Shown here: positions 1 through 10,751 of the stretch, piece after piece | Numbering within the stretch: position 1 is the stretch's first letter | Layout: each line of letters starts with the position of its first letter | Source of the DNA: Adenophora triphylla var. japonica | Taxonomy: Eukaryota > Streptophyta > Magnoliopsida > Asterales > Campanulaceae | Direction of reading: 5' to 3' | Assembly (NCBI GenBank): GCA_022495995.1 | Contig: JAFEMH010004908.1 | Location: 122,676-186,675 of the forward strand | DNA: 64,000 nt | Made by a program: the position numbers and the translations under genes | Notes under the pieces: generated by a model | Database searches by the model: none | What the model saw: only the letters and a program-made list of their open reading frames with translations | What the model was told of the DNA's origin: nothing

Positions 1-1107
1 TTGGATAAAGGGGGGAAGCTTACGTGACATGCAGTTTCCACTTTTATTTTTTTATTTTTTTATTGTTTTAATTGAAAACGGTGTTTTCTCAGAATCCTAT
101 GTTGGTTGGAAAAGAGTGCTCTTCTTTTTCGCAACTATGCTAGATCCTGGGTCAGTGGAGACCATCTGTGCGGCTATAAGCCCCTCGTTTTGCACCTGTA
201 TTTCGACATCCCGAGGTGGATATCCCCGGGCGAGGGACCTATAGAGCAAGTGGTTTCCACCGGCCTAAAAGAAAAATCGAACCTAAGGACCGAGCTTGTC
301 ATGTTCGTTTTAATGCGTAAGCCATGTGAATAGTGAGCCGAGCCGGCACCTGAGTCAAGATCTGGTCGAGAGTTCGGCATGACCTCTCTTTACCTTGCTT
401 GCGCAAGGGATCTGTGACGTTAGGCGTTGGATGAGTCATATTGTCATGGCTGAAGTATTAAAGGCTTGATGACATGGTGTCATGTGGGAATGGATGTATA
501 TCCGGGACGGAACATCGTCTGGGTGTAGCTTCGGAAATCAAGATCTGGTCAAGATTTTAGCATGACCTTTCATCCCCTTGCTTGCGCAAGGGATCTTGAG
601 TTCCGATCTTTGACCCAGAAAATGGCCGGCACGGGATATGTATCAAGGCTATATGACACGGACTAGGTAAAAACCAACCGAGTTTGGACAGAGTGTGACC
701 CAAGCGTGCAGGGTTGACACTGGCTAGGATGGGATGTTTGGAATGATCCCGTGCACATCCAAGAGGCCTAGGAAGACCAAACGGACTGCAACTGAGACCA
801 CCCCGGGTTGAGGGTTGTAGTGTGCAGTGTATCCGAGGCAGCAAGTGCACGTAGCGTGTGGTGTACCGAGGCAGCAGTGCGAGTAATGTGCGGTCTCTAA
901 AATTCTTTTTCTGAGTAAAACAGAAGTTTTTTGAAGAATTTTAAATGTATATACACAGATGTATATTGATGCATTTTTTTTGTAAATAAAAAGTAAAGCA
1001 CATGCACACACACACAACAGTAAAAGAAAGGGGTAAAATGAAAGTTTGACCCTCATCATCGTTTTAAAAATATTTTGTTTTCGTTTAAAAGTTTTTAAAA
1101 CCAAACA

Positions 1108-1125
1108 TCCCCAGCAGAGTCGCCA
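1108..1125 (-). other. Primer binding site of A1 (tRNA-Arg type)
   Basis: Minus-strand TGGCGACTCTGCTGGGGA is complementary, with one T for C change, to the 3' end of plant tRNA-Arg genes ending CCCCAGCGGAGTCG plus CCA. It lies 2 bp inside the LTR end. This primer type is usual for Tat/Ogre/Retand elements. Confidence 0.85.
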
Positions 1126-1127
1126 AC

Positions 1128-2393
1128 TGAAATTACCCGGATCCGGCTCGTGCGCGGAGCCCTGGCATCTCGCATTGTCGGGAGGAGGTGTCTCGCTGTG
1201 TTTTTACTTTGTAGAGTCGCCATGCCGTTTTGATTAAGCCCAAAACATTGAGAAAATGCATCAGTTTAAAAAATTGTTTTTGTGTGATGAAATTTTTGAG
1301 TTCGGAGGTCAGGTTACTCCTTGGGAAGAGAATATTAGAATATTAGAGCTCACCCGAGTCGCCTCGTAAAAATGAGTCTTTCGGTACCCCTTCTTTCTTT
1401 AAATGTTGTGTGTGTGTGTGCTTTTAAAAATGCACGCTGTATCGGATGTCTACATTGTACACTATGTATTGAAATGTATTGAAATAGTGTAGGAAGGAAG
1501 CCTTACTAATGTTGGTTCATATTTGTCTTCCGCAGGGGAATAGTGTTTGAGGATGGAATAGTGTTCCGGGATAGACCGGGATTGCTTCGGGATGTGCCGG
1601 TTGTCTGCGGACAGAGCTTCGGCGTGCCTCGGGATTGTCAGGTGTGTACTCGGGCAGAGTTTTGGCGTGCGTTAGGATTGCAGGTTGCGTTGTGTACTCG
1701 GGCAGAGGTTCGTCGTGCGTTGGGATCGTCGGTTGCGTTCGGGCAGAGTTCCGGCGTGCGTCGAGATCGTCAATTTGGTTCGAAAAGGGCCGGGACACCT
1801 CGGGATAGACTTGGCAAGGCTTCGGAGTACCACGAGAGGCCTCAGAATACCTCGAGAGTGCCTCGGGGCAGCGCGGGAGCATCTCGGGAGCGCTCGGTAG
1901 GGCTTCGGAGCACCGCGAGGGAGCTCGGAAGGCCCCGGAAGGAACCAAAAGGGACCGGGAGTGCCCCGAGAGGTCTTGGAAGGGCAGCCTGAAGGCTTAG
2001 GGAGAGATGAGAAGAGGGAGGTGTAAAAAATGAGGGAGGGGGAGCCCTCTATTTATAGTAGGGGAAAAATTGCAAGAAGGTCCGTACGGACCTTCCATGA
2101 AATCTAAAAATTTAGTTTTCCCAAATTTGAGGAAATAATGTGGACTTTAAGAGGATTTTATAATAGTTATTTCTGGTGGAAAGAGTTCCTTATGGACCCT
2201 CCATGCTTTTCCAAATTTTTCGAAATTCCTAAAAAGCCCTTTTGTGCTTTTTTGGCCTAGAAAGGCCCCCCTTGGTTTGGTTGGTGGTTTTTTTGGTTTT
2301 TTCAGGGCTACGGGTGTTCAAGACTGCGTTTGTGTGAGTCTACGGTGTTTCCCGTGCGTTTGGAAGAGAGTGATCCAGATTGGGGTACTTACA
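1128..2393 (-). repeat. LTR of element A1
   Basis: On the minus strand the LTR starts TGTAAGTACCCC and ends TAATTTCA, giving the usual TG...CA ends. It is followed after 2 bp by the primer site. It matches the LTR at 29272-30616 but is about 80 bp shorter, mainly because it holds fewer copies of an internal 41-bp repeat (degenerate copies around 1590-1760). A TATA box (minus strand CTATAAATAG) lies at 2049-2058. Confidence 0.85.
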
Positions 2394-2986
2394 ATAGCAT
2401 GTCCCCAAGGATGACAAAGTGAGAGGCAAAGCATTTTAGGGCCACGATGCTCTTGGATTTGATTCCTTCTTTGTATTTGCCTTCCTAGTTCATGAACGTG
2501 GTTTCCCCATTCTTGAGGTATTGGAAGATCTAGTTGTACCATGGCTCATTGATGGGCTTGGGTTCTGGCTCAATTTCGCAGCAGTAGGCAGGAATTTCCT
2601 TTCTTCGTACTTTGAATGGCTTTATCGCCTTCCCTTCGGGGATTTCCTCAAGTGAAGCCAAGGTGGCTAGGGCGTCTGCGAAACCGATTTCGATCTCAGG
2701 GCAAGTAGTGGAAGGTGACCTCTTTGAATTGTGTGATGAGGTCCTCCATGCAGGCGTAATATTTTTGCAAGCCTGGGTATATAGTTTTCCATCTGTTGGA
2801 AACTTGATTGATGATCAGGGCTGAGTTCCCGTAGACCTCTAGCTCTTGGACGTTTCTTTCGAATGCGGCCTCTAGTTCGGCGGCGCAGGCTTCGTATTCG
2901 GCGGCATTGTTGGTTACCACAAAGTTTAGCTTTATGGCGATTGGGGTGTGCTCATCTTTTGGGTCAACCAAGAGCATTCCAATGTT
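2394..2986 (-). pseudogene. Tat polyprotein fragment I: second (archaeal-type) RNase H and linker to integrase
   Basis: Minus-strand frame 2977-2696 encodes a fragment with LLVDPKDEH, NNAAEYEA and GNSALIINQV, the blocks that carry the acidic residues of the additional RNase H of Tat elements. It matches element F at 57361-57560, where the middle block is NNAEYEA and the last GDSALI. Here the last acidic residue appears replaced (GNSALI for GDSALI). Continuing to 2394, a linker (GKYKEGIK) matches F around 57860. The fragment is cut by G's LTR at 2986 and by A1's LTR at 2393, so reverse transcriptase and integrase are missing. Confidence 0.8.
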
Positions 2987-4849
2987 TGAATTACCCCACG
3001 ATCGCGCGATGCCTTACCACATGGGTAGTTTGCGAATCATCTCGAAGGTCGGTTCACTTCATCGTTAGAGATCGCCATTTAAATGAAAAAACAAAGTCGC
3101 CACGCCATTTTGATTTATCCTCAAAACTTTGAAAAAAAGGAAAAAGTAAAGGGTTCAGAGGTTAAGTTACCTCTTGGGAAGAACGTTTGGCGTTCACCCA
3201 AGAGGCCTTGCAAAAGCAAGTCTTCCAAAGGTCCAAAATTTGTGCAAGTGCGTGTGTGTGTGTTATTTTTGGTGAAATAAAGGAATGTGCAAAGCCTTTA
3301 TCCAAAGCTAGAAACCATTTTTAGAGGGTTCTAGGTCTAGGATGGCTTGAACTTTGATATTTTCGGGAATTTTGATCCCCAACCCATTTTGAGCTTGTGA
3401 TCATCATTATGGGACCTATCTACCCTCCCATTAGATTAATCAACCAATCTAGGCATAGGAGCCTTGGTATATTTTAATCTAATTTTCATTGGGAATTTTA
3501 GTCAAATGTGATCAAAGTGTCATTTTAAGTCCAAGAATGAGGTATTAGAAGAAGAATGAATCTTTGGCCATCAATCCTACATCTTGAGATATTGGCGATT
3601 CATAGAGACATTTTGGTGTATTTATCTCAAGTGATCATAGGAGATCTTGGGACCAAGAATCATTGATCTCTACAAGGGAACAAGGCTTATGGTATTTTAT
3701 GGTTAGATTGGCGTAAAGATTGAGTCTTTACACCAATCTTTGCTCCAAGAATGCTCACGAGCCACGGGTCTATGGAAATAGGACATAAAGGTTGGATCTT
3801 TATATTCATCATATGTCTTTGATGCCTTAATAGGCTTTAGACAATCCTAGGAGAAGATTCCAAGCTAGGGGACATGGGGAGGAATAAAGAAATTATAACC
3901 TCAAAGTGGAGGAATCAATGTAAAGATTGAGTCTTTACATTGATTTCCCCATTTTAGAGTGCTAAAGGGACAAGACAAGGGGGATCAATAATCTAAGAGA
4001 GAAATATAGAAAGATTGGATCTTTGTGACTTTCCATATGCCCTTAATACCTCAATAGGTGGACAATCATAGGAAAAGCTAGATCTAGGGAAGGGGAGAAC
4101 ATTTAACACATAAAGATTATATTTTTAGATATAAATATAAAAGGGGACACATCCTCTTTTAGTAGATCATCCCTAGAACAAGCCACTTGTGTGATCTTAT
4201 TCATCCTAGGGAGAGGATCTCCATGAGTCATTTATGTAGGGGAGTGGGGAATGATAGATCTACACTGCAAAGATTAAAACTTTATGACATAATAGAAGTT
4301 TAATCAACAAGTAGAAGGAGAGTAAAAGTGTATGGATGTAAATTAGGGTAGGGAGAAGGAGAGATTACCAATATTGGTGCTTCTCTATCTTCTTAGGAGT
4401 ATTCTTTGGACTAGATATATTAGGAATAGATTAGGATTAGGATAGGACTAGTTTTAGGAGAGAGAGTGTGTTGTTGTCTACAGAGATTTTCGGGTGTGAT
4501 TTAGGCAGAGTAACCTTGCTATGAAAACTGTATATCAAATGATATAGAGAAGGTCTCTATTTATAGGCTTCTGCCAGGCTACTAATGAAGCCGCACGGCA
4601 TGACCCTGCGCTAAAAGAAGCCGCCCGGCTTAATCTTCTGTCGACTCAGCCTTTTCTAGAAACAAGCAAGGTGGCAGAAATGGAAGCTTCTTTCCAGCGA
4701 GGTCCTTTCCATATTTATTATATTTGGCAGGTCCTTCCTTGCTCGGAAAGTATTGAAAAGTTCCCGAATTTCCCCTAAGCTTCATGAAAGTTTGGGAAAT
4801 TGCTAGGAAACTTGGATTGGTGGCTGTGAGCCAGATTTGGGTACTTACA
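2987..4849 (-). repeat. 3' LTR of element G
   Basis: On the minus strand it begins TGTAAGTACCCAAATCTGG and ends GGGGTAATTCA, bounded by a purine-rich tract on one side and interrupted RNase H coding sequence on the other. The lower flank ATGTT (2982-2986) would be one copy of the target duplication; the partner is not in the window. A TATA box (minus CTATAAATAG) lies at 4557-4566. There is no gene in these 1.9 kb; AT-rich R/U5-like sequence fills 3250-4500. Confidence 0.75.
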
Positions 4850-4862
4850 GAAGCCCCTCGGC
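4850..4862 (-). other. Polypurine tract of G
   Basis: Minus-strand CCGAGGGGCTTC directly precedes the LTR start TGTAAG. The equivalent tract in element B is CCGAGGGGCTC. This marks the LTR above as a 3' LTR. Confidence 0.7.
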
Positions 4863-4979
4863 AACGGTACTTACGAAGCAAGTGGGGTTGTCGATAAAAG
4901 TGAGAATCCAATCTGGTGAACTGCCGATATGGATTGGGATTGGGTGACCAAAGTAGTCGAATAGCTGAACCTTTATAAA

Positions 4980-5024
4980 GGCTACCTACGTATCCTGAAG
5001 AGGAATCAAGCCGAATCGTAGTTC
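4980..5024 (-). repeat. Conserved CTACG...CGTAG element, copy 1 (G)
   Basis: Minus-strand sense reads GAACTACG, then a spacer containing GGCTTGATTCC, then GGATACGTAGGTAGCC. The CTACG and CGTAG ends can pair. Further copies lie at 5079-5122, 5290-5335, 19627-19668 and 24203-24250, with a diverged one at 59223-59279. Confidence 0.7.
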
Positions 5025-5078
5025 TGGATCCGCTGGGGAAAGCATGTCGTGTGTAATGGATTGAATGAATCTAAAATA

Positions 5079-5122
5079 GGCTACCTACGTATCCCGGGGG
5101 AATCAAGCCACGATCGTAGTTC
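5079..5122 (-). repeat. Conserved CTACG...CGTAG element, copy 2 (G)
   Basis: Same pattern as at 4980-5024, with a slightly changed spacer. It lies between the arrays and the polypurine tract of G. Confidence 0.7.
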
Positions 5123-5289
5123 GGAACTGCTGAGGAATGGTGAAGAGAAACAAGTCCCTTTCTTTAAAGGAAGAAAAAAAGGTGACCTAAGAGGTCAAAT
5201 GTCTGGACCTTTTAATAGGTTCGTACACCGCTGGGGAGATGGTAAAGGAAGGGGGTGACCGATGTGGTTGGATGGTTGAACCTTTGAAA

Positions 5290-5335
5290 GGCTACCTACG
5301 TATCCTCGGGAGGAATCAAGCCACGATCGTAGTTC
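5290..5335 (-). repeat. Conserved CTACG...CGTAG element, copy 3 (G)
   Basis: Third copy in G, nearest the 30-bp array. The GGCTTGATTCC core and both pairing ends are kept. Confidence 0.7.
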
Positions 5336-5394
5336 AGGAAAACCGCTAGACAGTTAAGCAACAGGTCTAGGATTCTCAAAGTTTTGACGGTTAA

Positions 5395-5720
5395 TGGAGG
5401 AGTCACCTAATTGATTTGACAATTTGGAGGGATCACCTGATTGATTTGACAATTTGGAGGGGTCACCTGATTTTATTGACGATTTGAAGGGGTCACCTGA
5501 TTGATTTGACAATTTGGAGGGGTCACCTGATTGATTTGAACATTTGGAGGGATCACCGAATTGATTTGAACATTTGGAGGGATCACCTAATTAATTTGAA
5601 CATTTGGAGGGATCATCTAATTGATTTGAACATTTGGAGGGATCACCTAATTGATTTGAACATTTGGAAGGATCACCTAATTGATTTGAACATTTGGAGG
5701 GATCACCTAATTAATTTGAC
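5395..5720 (-). repeat. 30-bp tandem array in the 3' region of G
   Basis: About eleven head-to-tail copies of a 30-bp unit (plus-strand core GGAGGGATCACCTAATTGAT). The spacing is exactly 30 bp in the better copies, for example the matching decamers at 5541 and 5571. Because 30 is a multiple of three, the plus strand shows an open frame with a repeating ten-residue pattern, which is a by-product of the array. Confidence 0.85.
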
Positions 5721-5732
5721 GAATTTGACAGA

Positions 5733-6384
5733 AACTAAAGCTTACGGTTCTATCTCTTTTGACGGAGATAGACGGAGCTAAAGCTGGATGACGTTATTTC
5801 TCTTTGATGGAACTAAATCTTACGTCATTATCTCTTTTGACCGAGATAAAGGGAGCTAAAGCTGGACGGCGTTATTTCTTTCTGACGGAAATAACGGAAA
5901 TTAAAGCTTACGACATTATCTCTTTTGACAGAGATAAAGGGAGCTAAAGTTGGATGACGTTATTTCTCTCTGACGGAAATAACGGAAGCTAAAGCTTATG
6001 GCACTATCTCTTTTGACGGAGATAGAAGGAGCTAAAGCCTGAAACTAAAGCTTACGGCATTATCTCTTTTGACGGAGATAAAGGAGCTAAAGTTGGAAAC
6101 TAAAGCTTACGGCGCTATCTTTTTTTACGGAGATAGAGGGAGCTAAAGGTGGAAAACTAAAGTTTACGGCGTTATCTCTTTTAACGGAGATAGAGGGAGC
6201 TAAAGCTGGATGACTAAAGCTTACGACGCTATCTCTTTTGACGGAGATAGAGGGAGCTAAAGCTGGAAAACTAAAGCTTACGGCGCTATCTCTTTTGACA
6301 GAGAGAGATAGAGGGAGCTAAAGCTGGAAAACTAAAGCTTACGGCGCTATCTCTTTTGACGGAGATAGAGGGAGCTAAACCTGG
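5733..6384 (-). repeat. Hairpin-forming tandem array in the 3' region of G
   Basis: Roughly 57-bp units, with longer variants at 5750-6010. Most contain an inverted repeat CTATCTC-TTTTGACG-GAGATAG flanked by AAGCTTACGGC and GCTAAAGCTGGA. The longer variants add a second inverted repeat, GTTATTTC...GGAAATAAC. The array ends at 6385, where it joins the truncated LTR of D. Confidence 0.85.
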
Positions 6385-7281
6385 ATGACAAGACTTTTAT
6401 AAAAGATGATGAACAGAAGATATTTTGAGTTTCCAACCCCAAGAATATGGAGGATTACTCACAAACCTTTTAAACATAATAAAGGGAACAAGAAATAAAG
6501 ATAAGGAAAGAAATACTTATTCCATAATTGCAGAAGAAACAAAAGCTATAAGAAAATATTGTATTGCATTCACATTCTTCAAAGAAGTACAAGAACTTGT
6601 CACTAATCATTGATACATCTTCAAGAATTGTGTATAAATATTGCTAGAGTATATGTGCTATATATTCAAGTATGATCTGATCTTCCCGAATCATCAAAAC
6701 TGAGTATATAGGCTTCTTTATAAAGACATCTATGCTAAAGGTTGGGACTCTTCAAAGTGGTGCCTTTAAAAGGTGCCTTTTTGGAACTGGTGGAACGATT
6801 GCACGGCCGAGTCAAGAGAACTGCACGACCGTGCGAGCTTGGCACCAAATATTGGTTTGAACTGGGCATTGTGCACGGACGCTCCTCTGGCTGCTGCACA
6901 GCCGCTCTGGATGGATTTGCTCAGCCACTCTGGTTTTCAAGCCTTGGTCACTCCATGCTTTGGGGCCAATTTTGGCCTGGCAATGCCCATATGCACGGCC
7001 GCTCCTGTGCAAAGAGCACGGTCGTGCAGGCTAGGTTTTGGCCTGTGTGCTTAATTAGATGTTGTCCCTCCATGGCTTTGATACTTGATTATTTTCAAGG
7101 CTCCAATTGTTCATAAATGACTATAAAACCTGTCTAAGAGTATAAATTATACCAAAGGCATAAAATTGAAGATATATGACAAAAAAACTAAAATAAACTA
7201 AATGCAAACTAAATGATACTAAAAACTAAGAAAATGATTGATAAATGATGTAATAAATGACTATATAATAGTCACTTATCA
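6385..7281 (-). repeat. 3' LTR of D, truncated
   Basis: 897 bp matching 17215-18112. The minus-strand start TGATAAGTGACTAT is present, but about 685 bp of the distal (R/U5) end are missing. The break coincides with ATGAC, which is present both in G's array units and at the matching place in D, suggesting microhomology-driven deletion. Frames in it (e.g. plus 6742-7116) are not genes. Confidence 0.85.
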
Positions 7282-7294
7282 AACTCCCCCACAC
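7282..7294 (-). other. Polypurine tract of D
   Basis: Minus-strand GTGTGGGGGAGTT stands immediately before the LTR start TGATAAG, a classic Ty3/gypsy plus-strand primer tract. Confidence 0.85.
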
Positions 7295-8250
7295 TAAGCT
7301 CTTGCTTGTCCCCAAGCAAGATTAGGATGAAAAAAATGGAGAGGGAGGAAAAAAATGCAAATGATAAAACAACGAGATTGATCCCTCAGAATATTTATTG
7401 TTGCATGCCTATTGCCTTTGAAGATTTCCTCTAGCTTTCTATTCATATTTTTCATATCCTTAAAAATCATTAGAAAAGAAGTATTTAGGGGATATTTTAA
7501 GAGAGTAATTTTAAGACAATAAATCAATATAGCATAAATAGAATTTGATCAAGCAAAGCATATTTATAGAGAAGGATGAATCTTTGGATCATAAGCTTGG
7601 TGCAATGAAAATTTTAACTCTTTAGAGTGATTTTGTGAAAATGACTTTATAGCTTAAAATGTACAAATAAAAAGAATGAACATTTATTCACATATTATAA
7701 GTACTCATGGAATTGAAATGCATTTTGAATCTCAGGGGTGGAAATGGAGGAAGATAGTGGAAAATCTTATTCAGGCCTAACAAATTATCTTATTTTTATA
7801 CGTGTTAAATTTGCAAAAGACTTTAAGCAATTTTTGATCCTTTCAAGTAGGAAACATTGTGGCTGCGAACCCCATGTTCCTAATACTTAGATCAAAAATA
7901 CCTTAGATATTACTTCTATTTGGCAAGGGAACATCGTGCAGCGAACGCCATGCCCCGAGTTACTTTAGGAAATAATAGACTGCTTTTTGCTTTTTTTTTC
8001 TTTTGAAGATTTGGTGACGTAGTCACTCTTGAGCAATAAGATAAAATGTTTTAGCCTTGATTGATTAGTGAAAATGGAAAAATGGGATTTTATGAAGGGA
8101 TGTGATTCAAAGGAAGCAAAACAACATGAATGTTTCTAATGAGGGAATAAACATCAAAAATATTGAAATGTACATTTAAACAAATAATTTTTGCAAAATT
8201 TTTCACAAGATAAAAAACAAACAAGTGCTTAAGATGATCAAGAAGGATTC
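7295..8250 (-). other. Non-coding interior of D, 3' part
   Basis: AT-rich sequence with frequent stops in all frames and no recognisable protein. The last five bases, GATTC (8246-8250), are the target duplication of copia element E, repeated at 15938-15942. Confidence 0.7.
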
Positions 8251-9569
8251 TATTGGTGTAATGCCCTAAGCTATAGTTATGTTTAACTTGAACCGTTATG
8301 TATCATTTTTATCAATTATTATAGAGCATGTTTATTTTGTTCATTATATGTTTGTATGTTTATTTTATTGAACTGCGTCCCTAGTTGTTGTGAACAACTA
8401 GTATAAGTTGGTAATGGATAATCATGGAGATGATTATATGCATGGAGATGCACATTACACTTATGGGTACTTGCTAGAGAACGAGTACTGGACTTGACCT
8501 ACTTATGAGATGGTCTGTTGTCATGATTAAATCTCATGATAGTCATGTTATTGAATCTTTTGTACCTGAGATTATCATCGTCTTCCACATGATGAACGTT
8601 GCGTTTAATATAGTCTAACACTATCTTTAATCGGATAGCAATAAGGGCTATGTTAGCACAATTGGATTCATGTAGGGAAGAATGATAAGTCAAAAGAACG
8701 GATTGAATATGGAAAAAAGGGTGAATTATGGGCTCTAGGGATGACTTATCCCCTATGGCATGACTTGTACTTCAAGGGACGACTCGTACCCTATTGGCTC
8801 AAGTCGTGCCTTGCGAAGGGACGACAGAATCAGAGTGCAGTCGATTGGGGACGACTCGTGCCCTGAGGGAAGAGTCGTGCTCACGACTCGTGCCCTCAGG
8901 CACGACTCGTGCCCCATTGATTTGGCAACCTGGTGAACTGGCTCATTAACCTGCGTGACATACTTGGACATAAGGCACGACTCGTGCCCTTGGGGACGAG
9001 TCGTGCCAGCGGCTAAAAACTGTCTGTACAGCTTTTCCTTTGCTAGTTTGGTTTTGATTTTTGAGAAGGTTTCTTTCCTTAATAGTTAGGGATTTATATT
9101 TGATATTAATAGAACCTTTTAGTCAGCCAAAAACATATGAAATTTTAGGTTTTATGAAACACTAAAATTGGGATCTAGATTAAGAATCAAAGATCAAACA
9201 CTTTTAGCCATTGATTAGTGAAAATCATTTCAATAATCGGAGATCATCTAGCAATCAATCAAGAATCGTTCTTGGTCCGTTCAAGTGTGGATTACCGATA
9301 GAGGGTGATTACTTTATCATCAAAAGCTTGAAGCCTTCGTTCATTGATTCATCACAAGGTAAAGAACAAGGAGAAGATCAAAAACCTCGTCAACGGTTTT
9401 TGAGATTCGCTATTGGAGATCTATTTTGAGCATAACAATTCACATTCAAGGTATGTAAATTCTATTTAATATAAATTTCTAATCTCTTCATGCTAGACGG
9501 ATCTTAGGGCTAGGGTTTTGTTGTTCTTTGTTAAATTTTCCGCTGCTTTTGTAACTCCAAAACTCAACA
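8251..9569 (+). repeat. 5' LTR of copia E
   Basis: Begins TATTGGTGTAATGCCC (the other LTR begins TGTTGG, so the terminal TG is mutated here) and ends CTCAACA. It is about 200 bp shorter than the 3' LTR, lacking sequence equivalent to about 14866-15190. Several copies of the near-palindrome GGCACGACTCGTGCC and its parts lie at 8755-9010. The TATA box of the other LTR is changed here (TATTAATAG near 9104). Confidence 0.92.
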
Positions 9570-9570
9570 G

Positions 9571-9587
9571 TGGTATCAGAGCCCTGT
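9571..9587 (+). other. Primer binding site of E (initiator tRNA-Met)
   Basis: TGGTATCAGAGCCCTGT one base after the LTR end; TGGTATCAGAGC is the standard plant copia complement of the initiator tRNA-Met 3' end. Confidence 0.95.
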
Positions 9588-10443
9588 CTTGCCATGATTA
9601 GGATTGAAATTGGCATGCTAGATTTAATTTGATTATTTGCTATCCATGCTACATGAAATAGATCTAGATTTTATGTGTTTTATTTTTATGAAAAACAAGT
9701 ATATATGATATGTCATGTTCATGATAAATGATGGATTAATTTTATTAGTTTATCACATAGGTTATTGAACTATTAATATGATTATTAGATTTATAATTTC
9801 TCAAAATAGAAATCAAAGTGTTTGCATGAAATTTTGTGAACCCCTATGTTCATGATTATGTTCACATGAGATCTATGTTACAACCATGTGATGTTTGTTA
9901 CAATATGAAAACCTTCTAAATATTTAAGTCTTATGCCATTCCTTAATTAGAACACTTGTGATATTTTACGGTATTTGATGTAGTTTCGACTCAGTTGGGT
10001 GCATCTTATATCTTAATTTGTGATCAAGATTAGATAATGGTTGATGTAGTTTTGACTCAGTTAGGTGCATCGTTCCATGTCTCGTACGTTTGAAAAAGGT
10101 TTTGACTTAATTGGTGCTTTCAAATGAGATTTGACCCAAGGCATAGATGAGTTTAAAATATGTTTTTGACATATGATGTCTAAGGAAATCTCATAAAAGA
10201 TCTATGAGTCATAAAGTGATATGATTGATGTTTCTACCTAAATAGCTTGATTTTGGGCATTGACTCAGTTAAACAAAAATCAAGTAAAATATGGATCTTA
10301 GCCTACTATGATTATATGATACATGTTTGTATTTGAAGGTGTATAATTTAGTGGGAGTATTTATGAAATACATTATTAGTTCTTAAATGATAAATGTGTC
10401 GATATTGATATATGCTTATATTGTTTGCAAATTTTATTGTAGA
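9588..10443 (+). other. Leader of copia E
   Basis: AT-rich, no gene. A degenerate motif (GATGTAGTTT.GACTCAGTT.GGTGCATC) is repeated near 9978 and 10042. The gag start follows. Confidence 0.6.
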
Positions 10444-10716
10444 ATGGCTAATCACAATAATCAACCACTGTCACTGCGATCAGTCCTTGAGAAGGACAAG
10501 CTTGAAGAGAGCGGTACAAACTATTCTGATTGGATCAGAAGCCTTAGAATTATTCTAAGGCAAGAGAAGAAACTGTACGTTCTCGATGAACCCATTCCAC
10601 CTCAACCTGCTGCAAATGCTTCTAGGGCAGATAGGGATGCAAATAAGAAACATAATGATGATTCTACAGATGTTGTATGCCTTATGCTTGCCACTAGAAG
10701 GACGTTGAGCACATAG
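10444..10716 (+). pseudogene. gag: Copia gag, N-terminal part
   Basis: The start codon at 10444 begins MANHNNQ; the conserved copia gag feature N-Y-S-D-W appears near residue 25. The frame ends at a stop at 10716, after which the gag homology resumes in another frame (ETAFDLAERLKEMF before 10752), so a frameshift separates it from the next piece. The capsid protein packages element RNA in the cytoplasm. Confidence 0.85.
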
Positions 10717-10751
10717 AGACAGCATTTGATCTTGCTGAGCGCTTAAAGGAA

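Larger units (their letters stand above)
1..2393 (-). mobile_element. Tat-lineage Ty3/gypsy element A1: 5' LTR plus leader, cut by the window start
   Basis: Read on the minus strand this is LTR (2393 to 1128), tRNA-Arg primer site (1125 to 1108) and non-coding leader (1107 to 1). The whole stretch is repeated, diverged, at 28151-30616 (A2), and its leader resembles that of element F (47087-48212). The upper flank cuts into an older polyprotein fragment, so A1 was inserted after that fragment. The rest of A1 lies left of the window. No coding potential is credible in the leader; the short frames there are chance. Confidence 0.85.
2987..6384 (-). mobile_element. Tat-lineage element G: 3' end only (3' region with arrays plus 3' LTR)
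   Basis: Minus-strand order is tandem arrays (6384 to 5395), three copies of a conserved inverted-repeat element (5335 to 4980), polypurine tract (4862 to 4850) and 3' LTR (4849 to 2987). No coding sequence remains. The upper end joins a truncated LTR of element D, so the rest of G was removed by a rearrangement. G's LTR shares only its first 20 bp or so and general layout with LTR A, so it is a separate family. Confidence 0.75.

Noticed and set aside
1108..1125. Sequence identical to part of a tRNA-Arg gene
   Set aside because: Only the 18-bp complement of the tRNA 3' end is present, next to an LTR; it is a primer site, not a tRNA gene. The same holds at 16506, 24903, 29252 and 47069.
5506..5781. 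Open frame with a repeating ten-residue pattern (NIWRDHLIDL)
   Set aside because: It is the translation of a 30-bp tandem array; the period is a multiple of three, so any frame without a stop stays open.
6742..7116. Frames of 90-120 codons, with a second copy at 17562-17888
   Set aside because: They lie in the GC-rich part of the D LTRs, in three competing frames, and the two copies diverge without regard to codon position.
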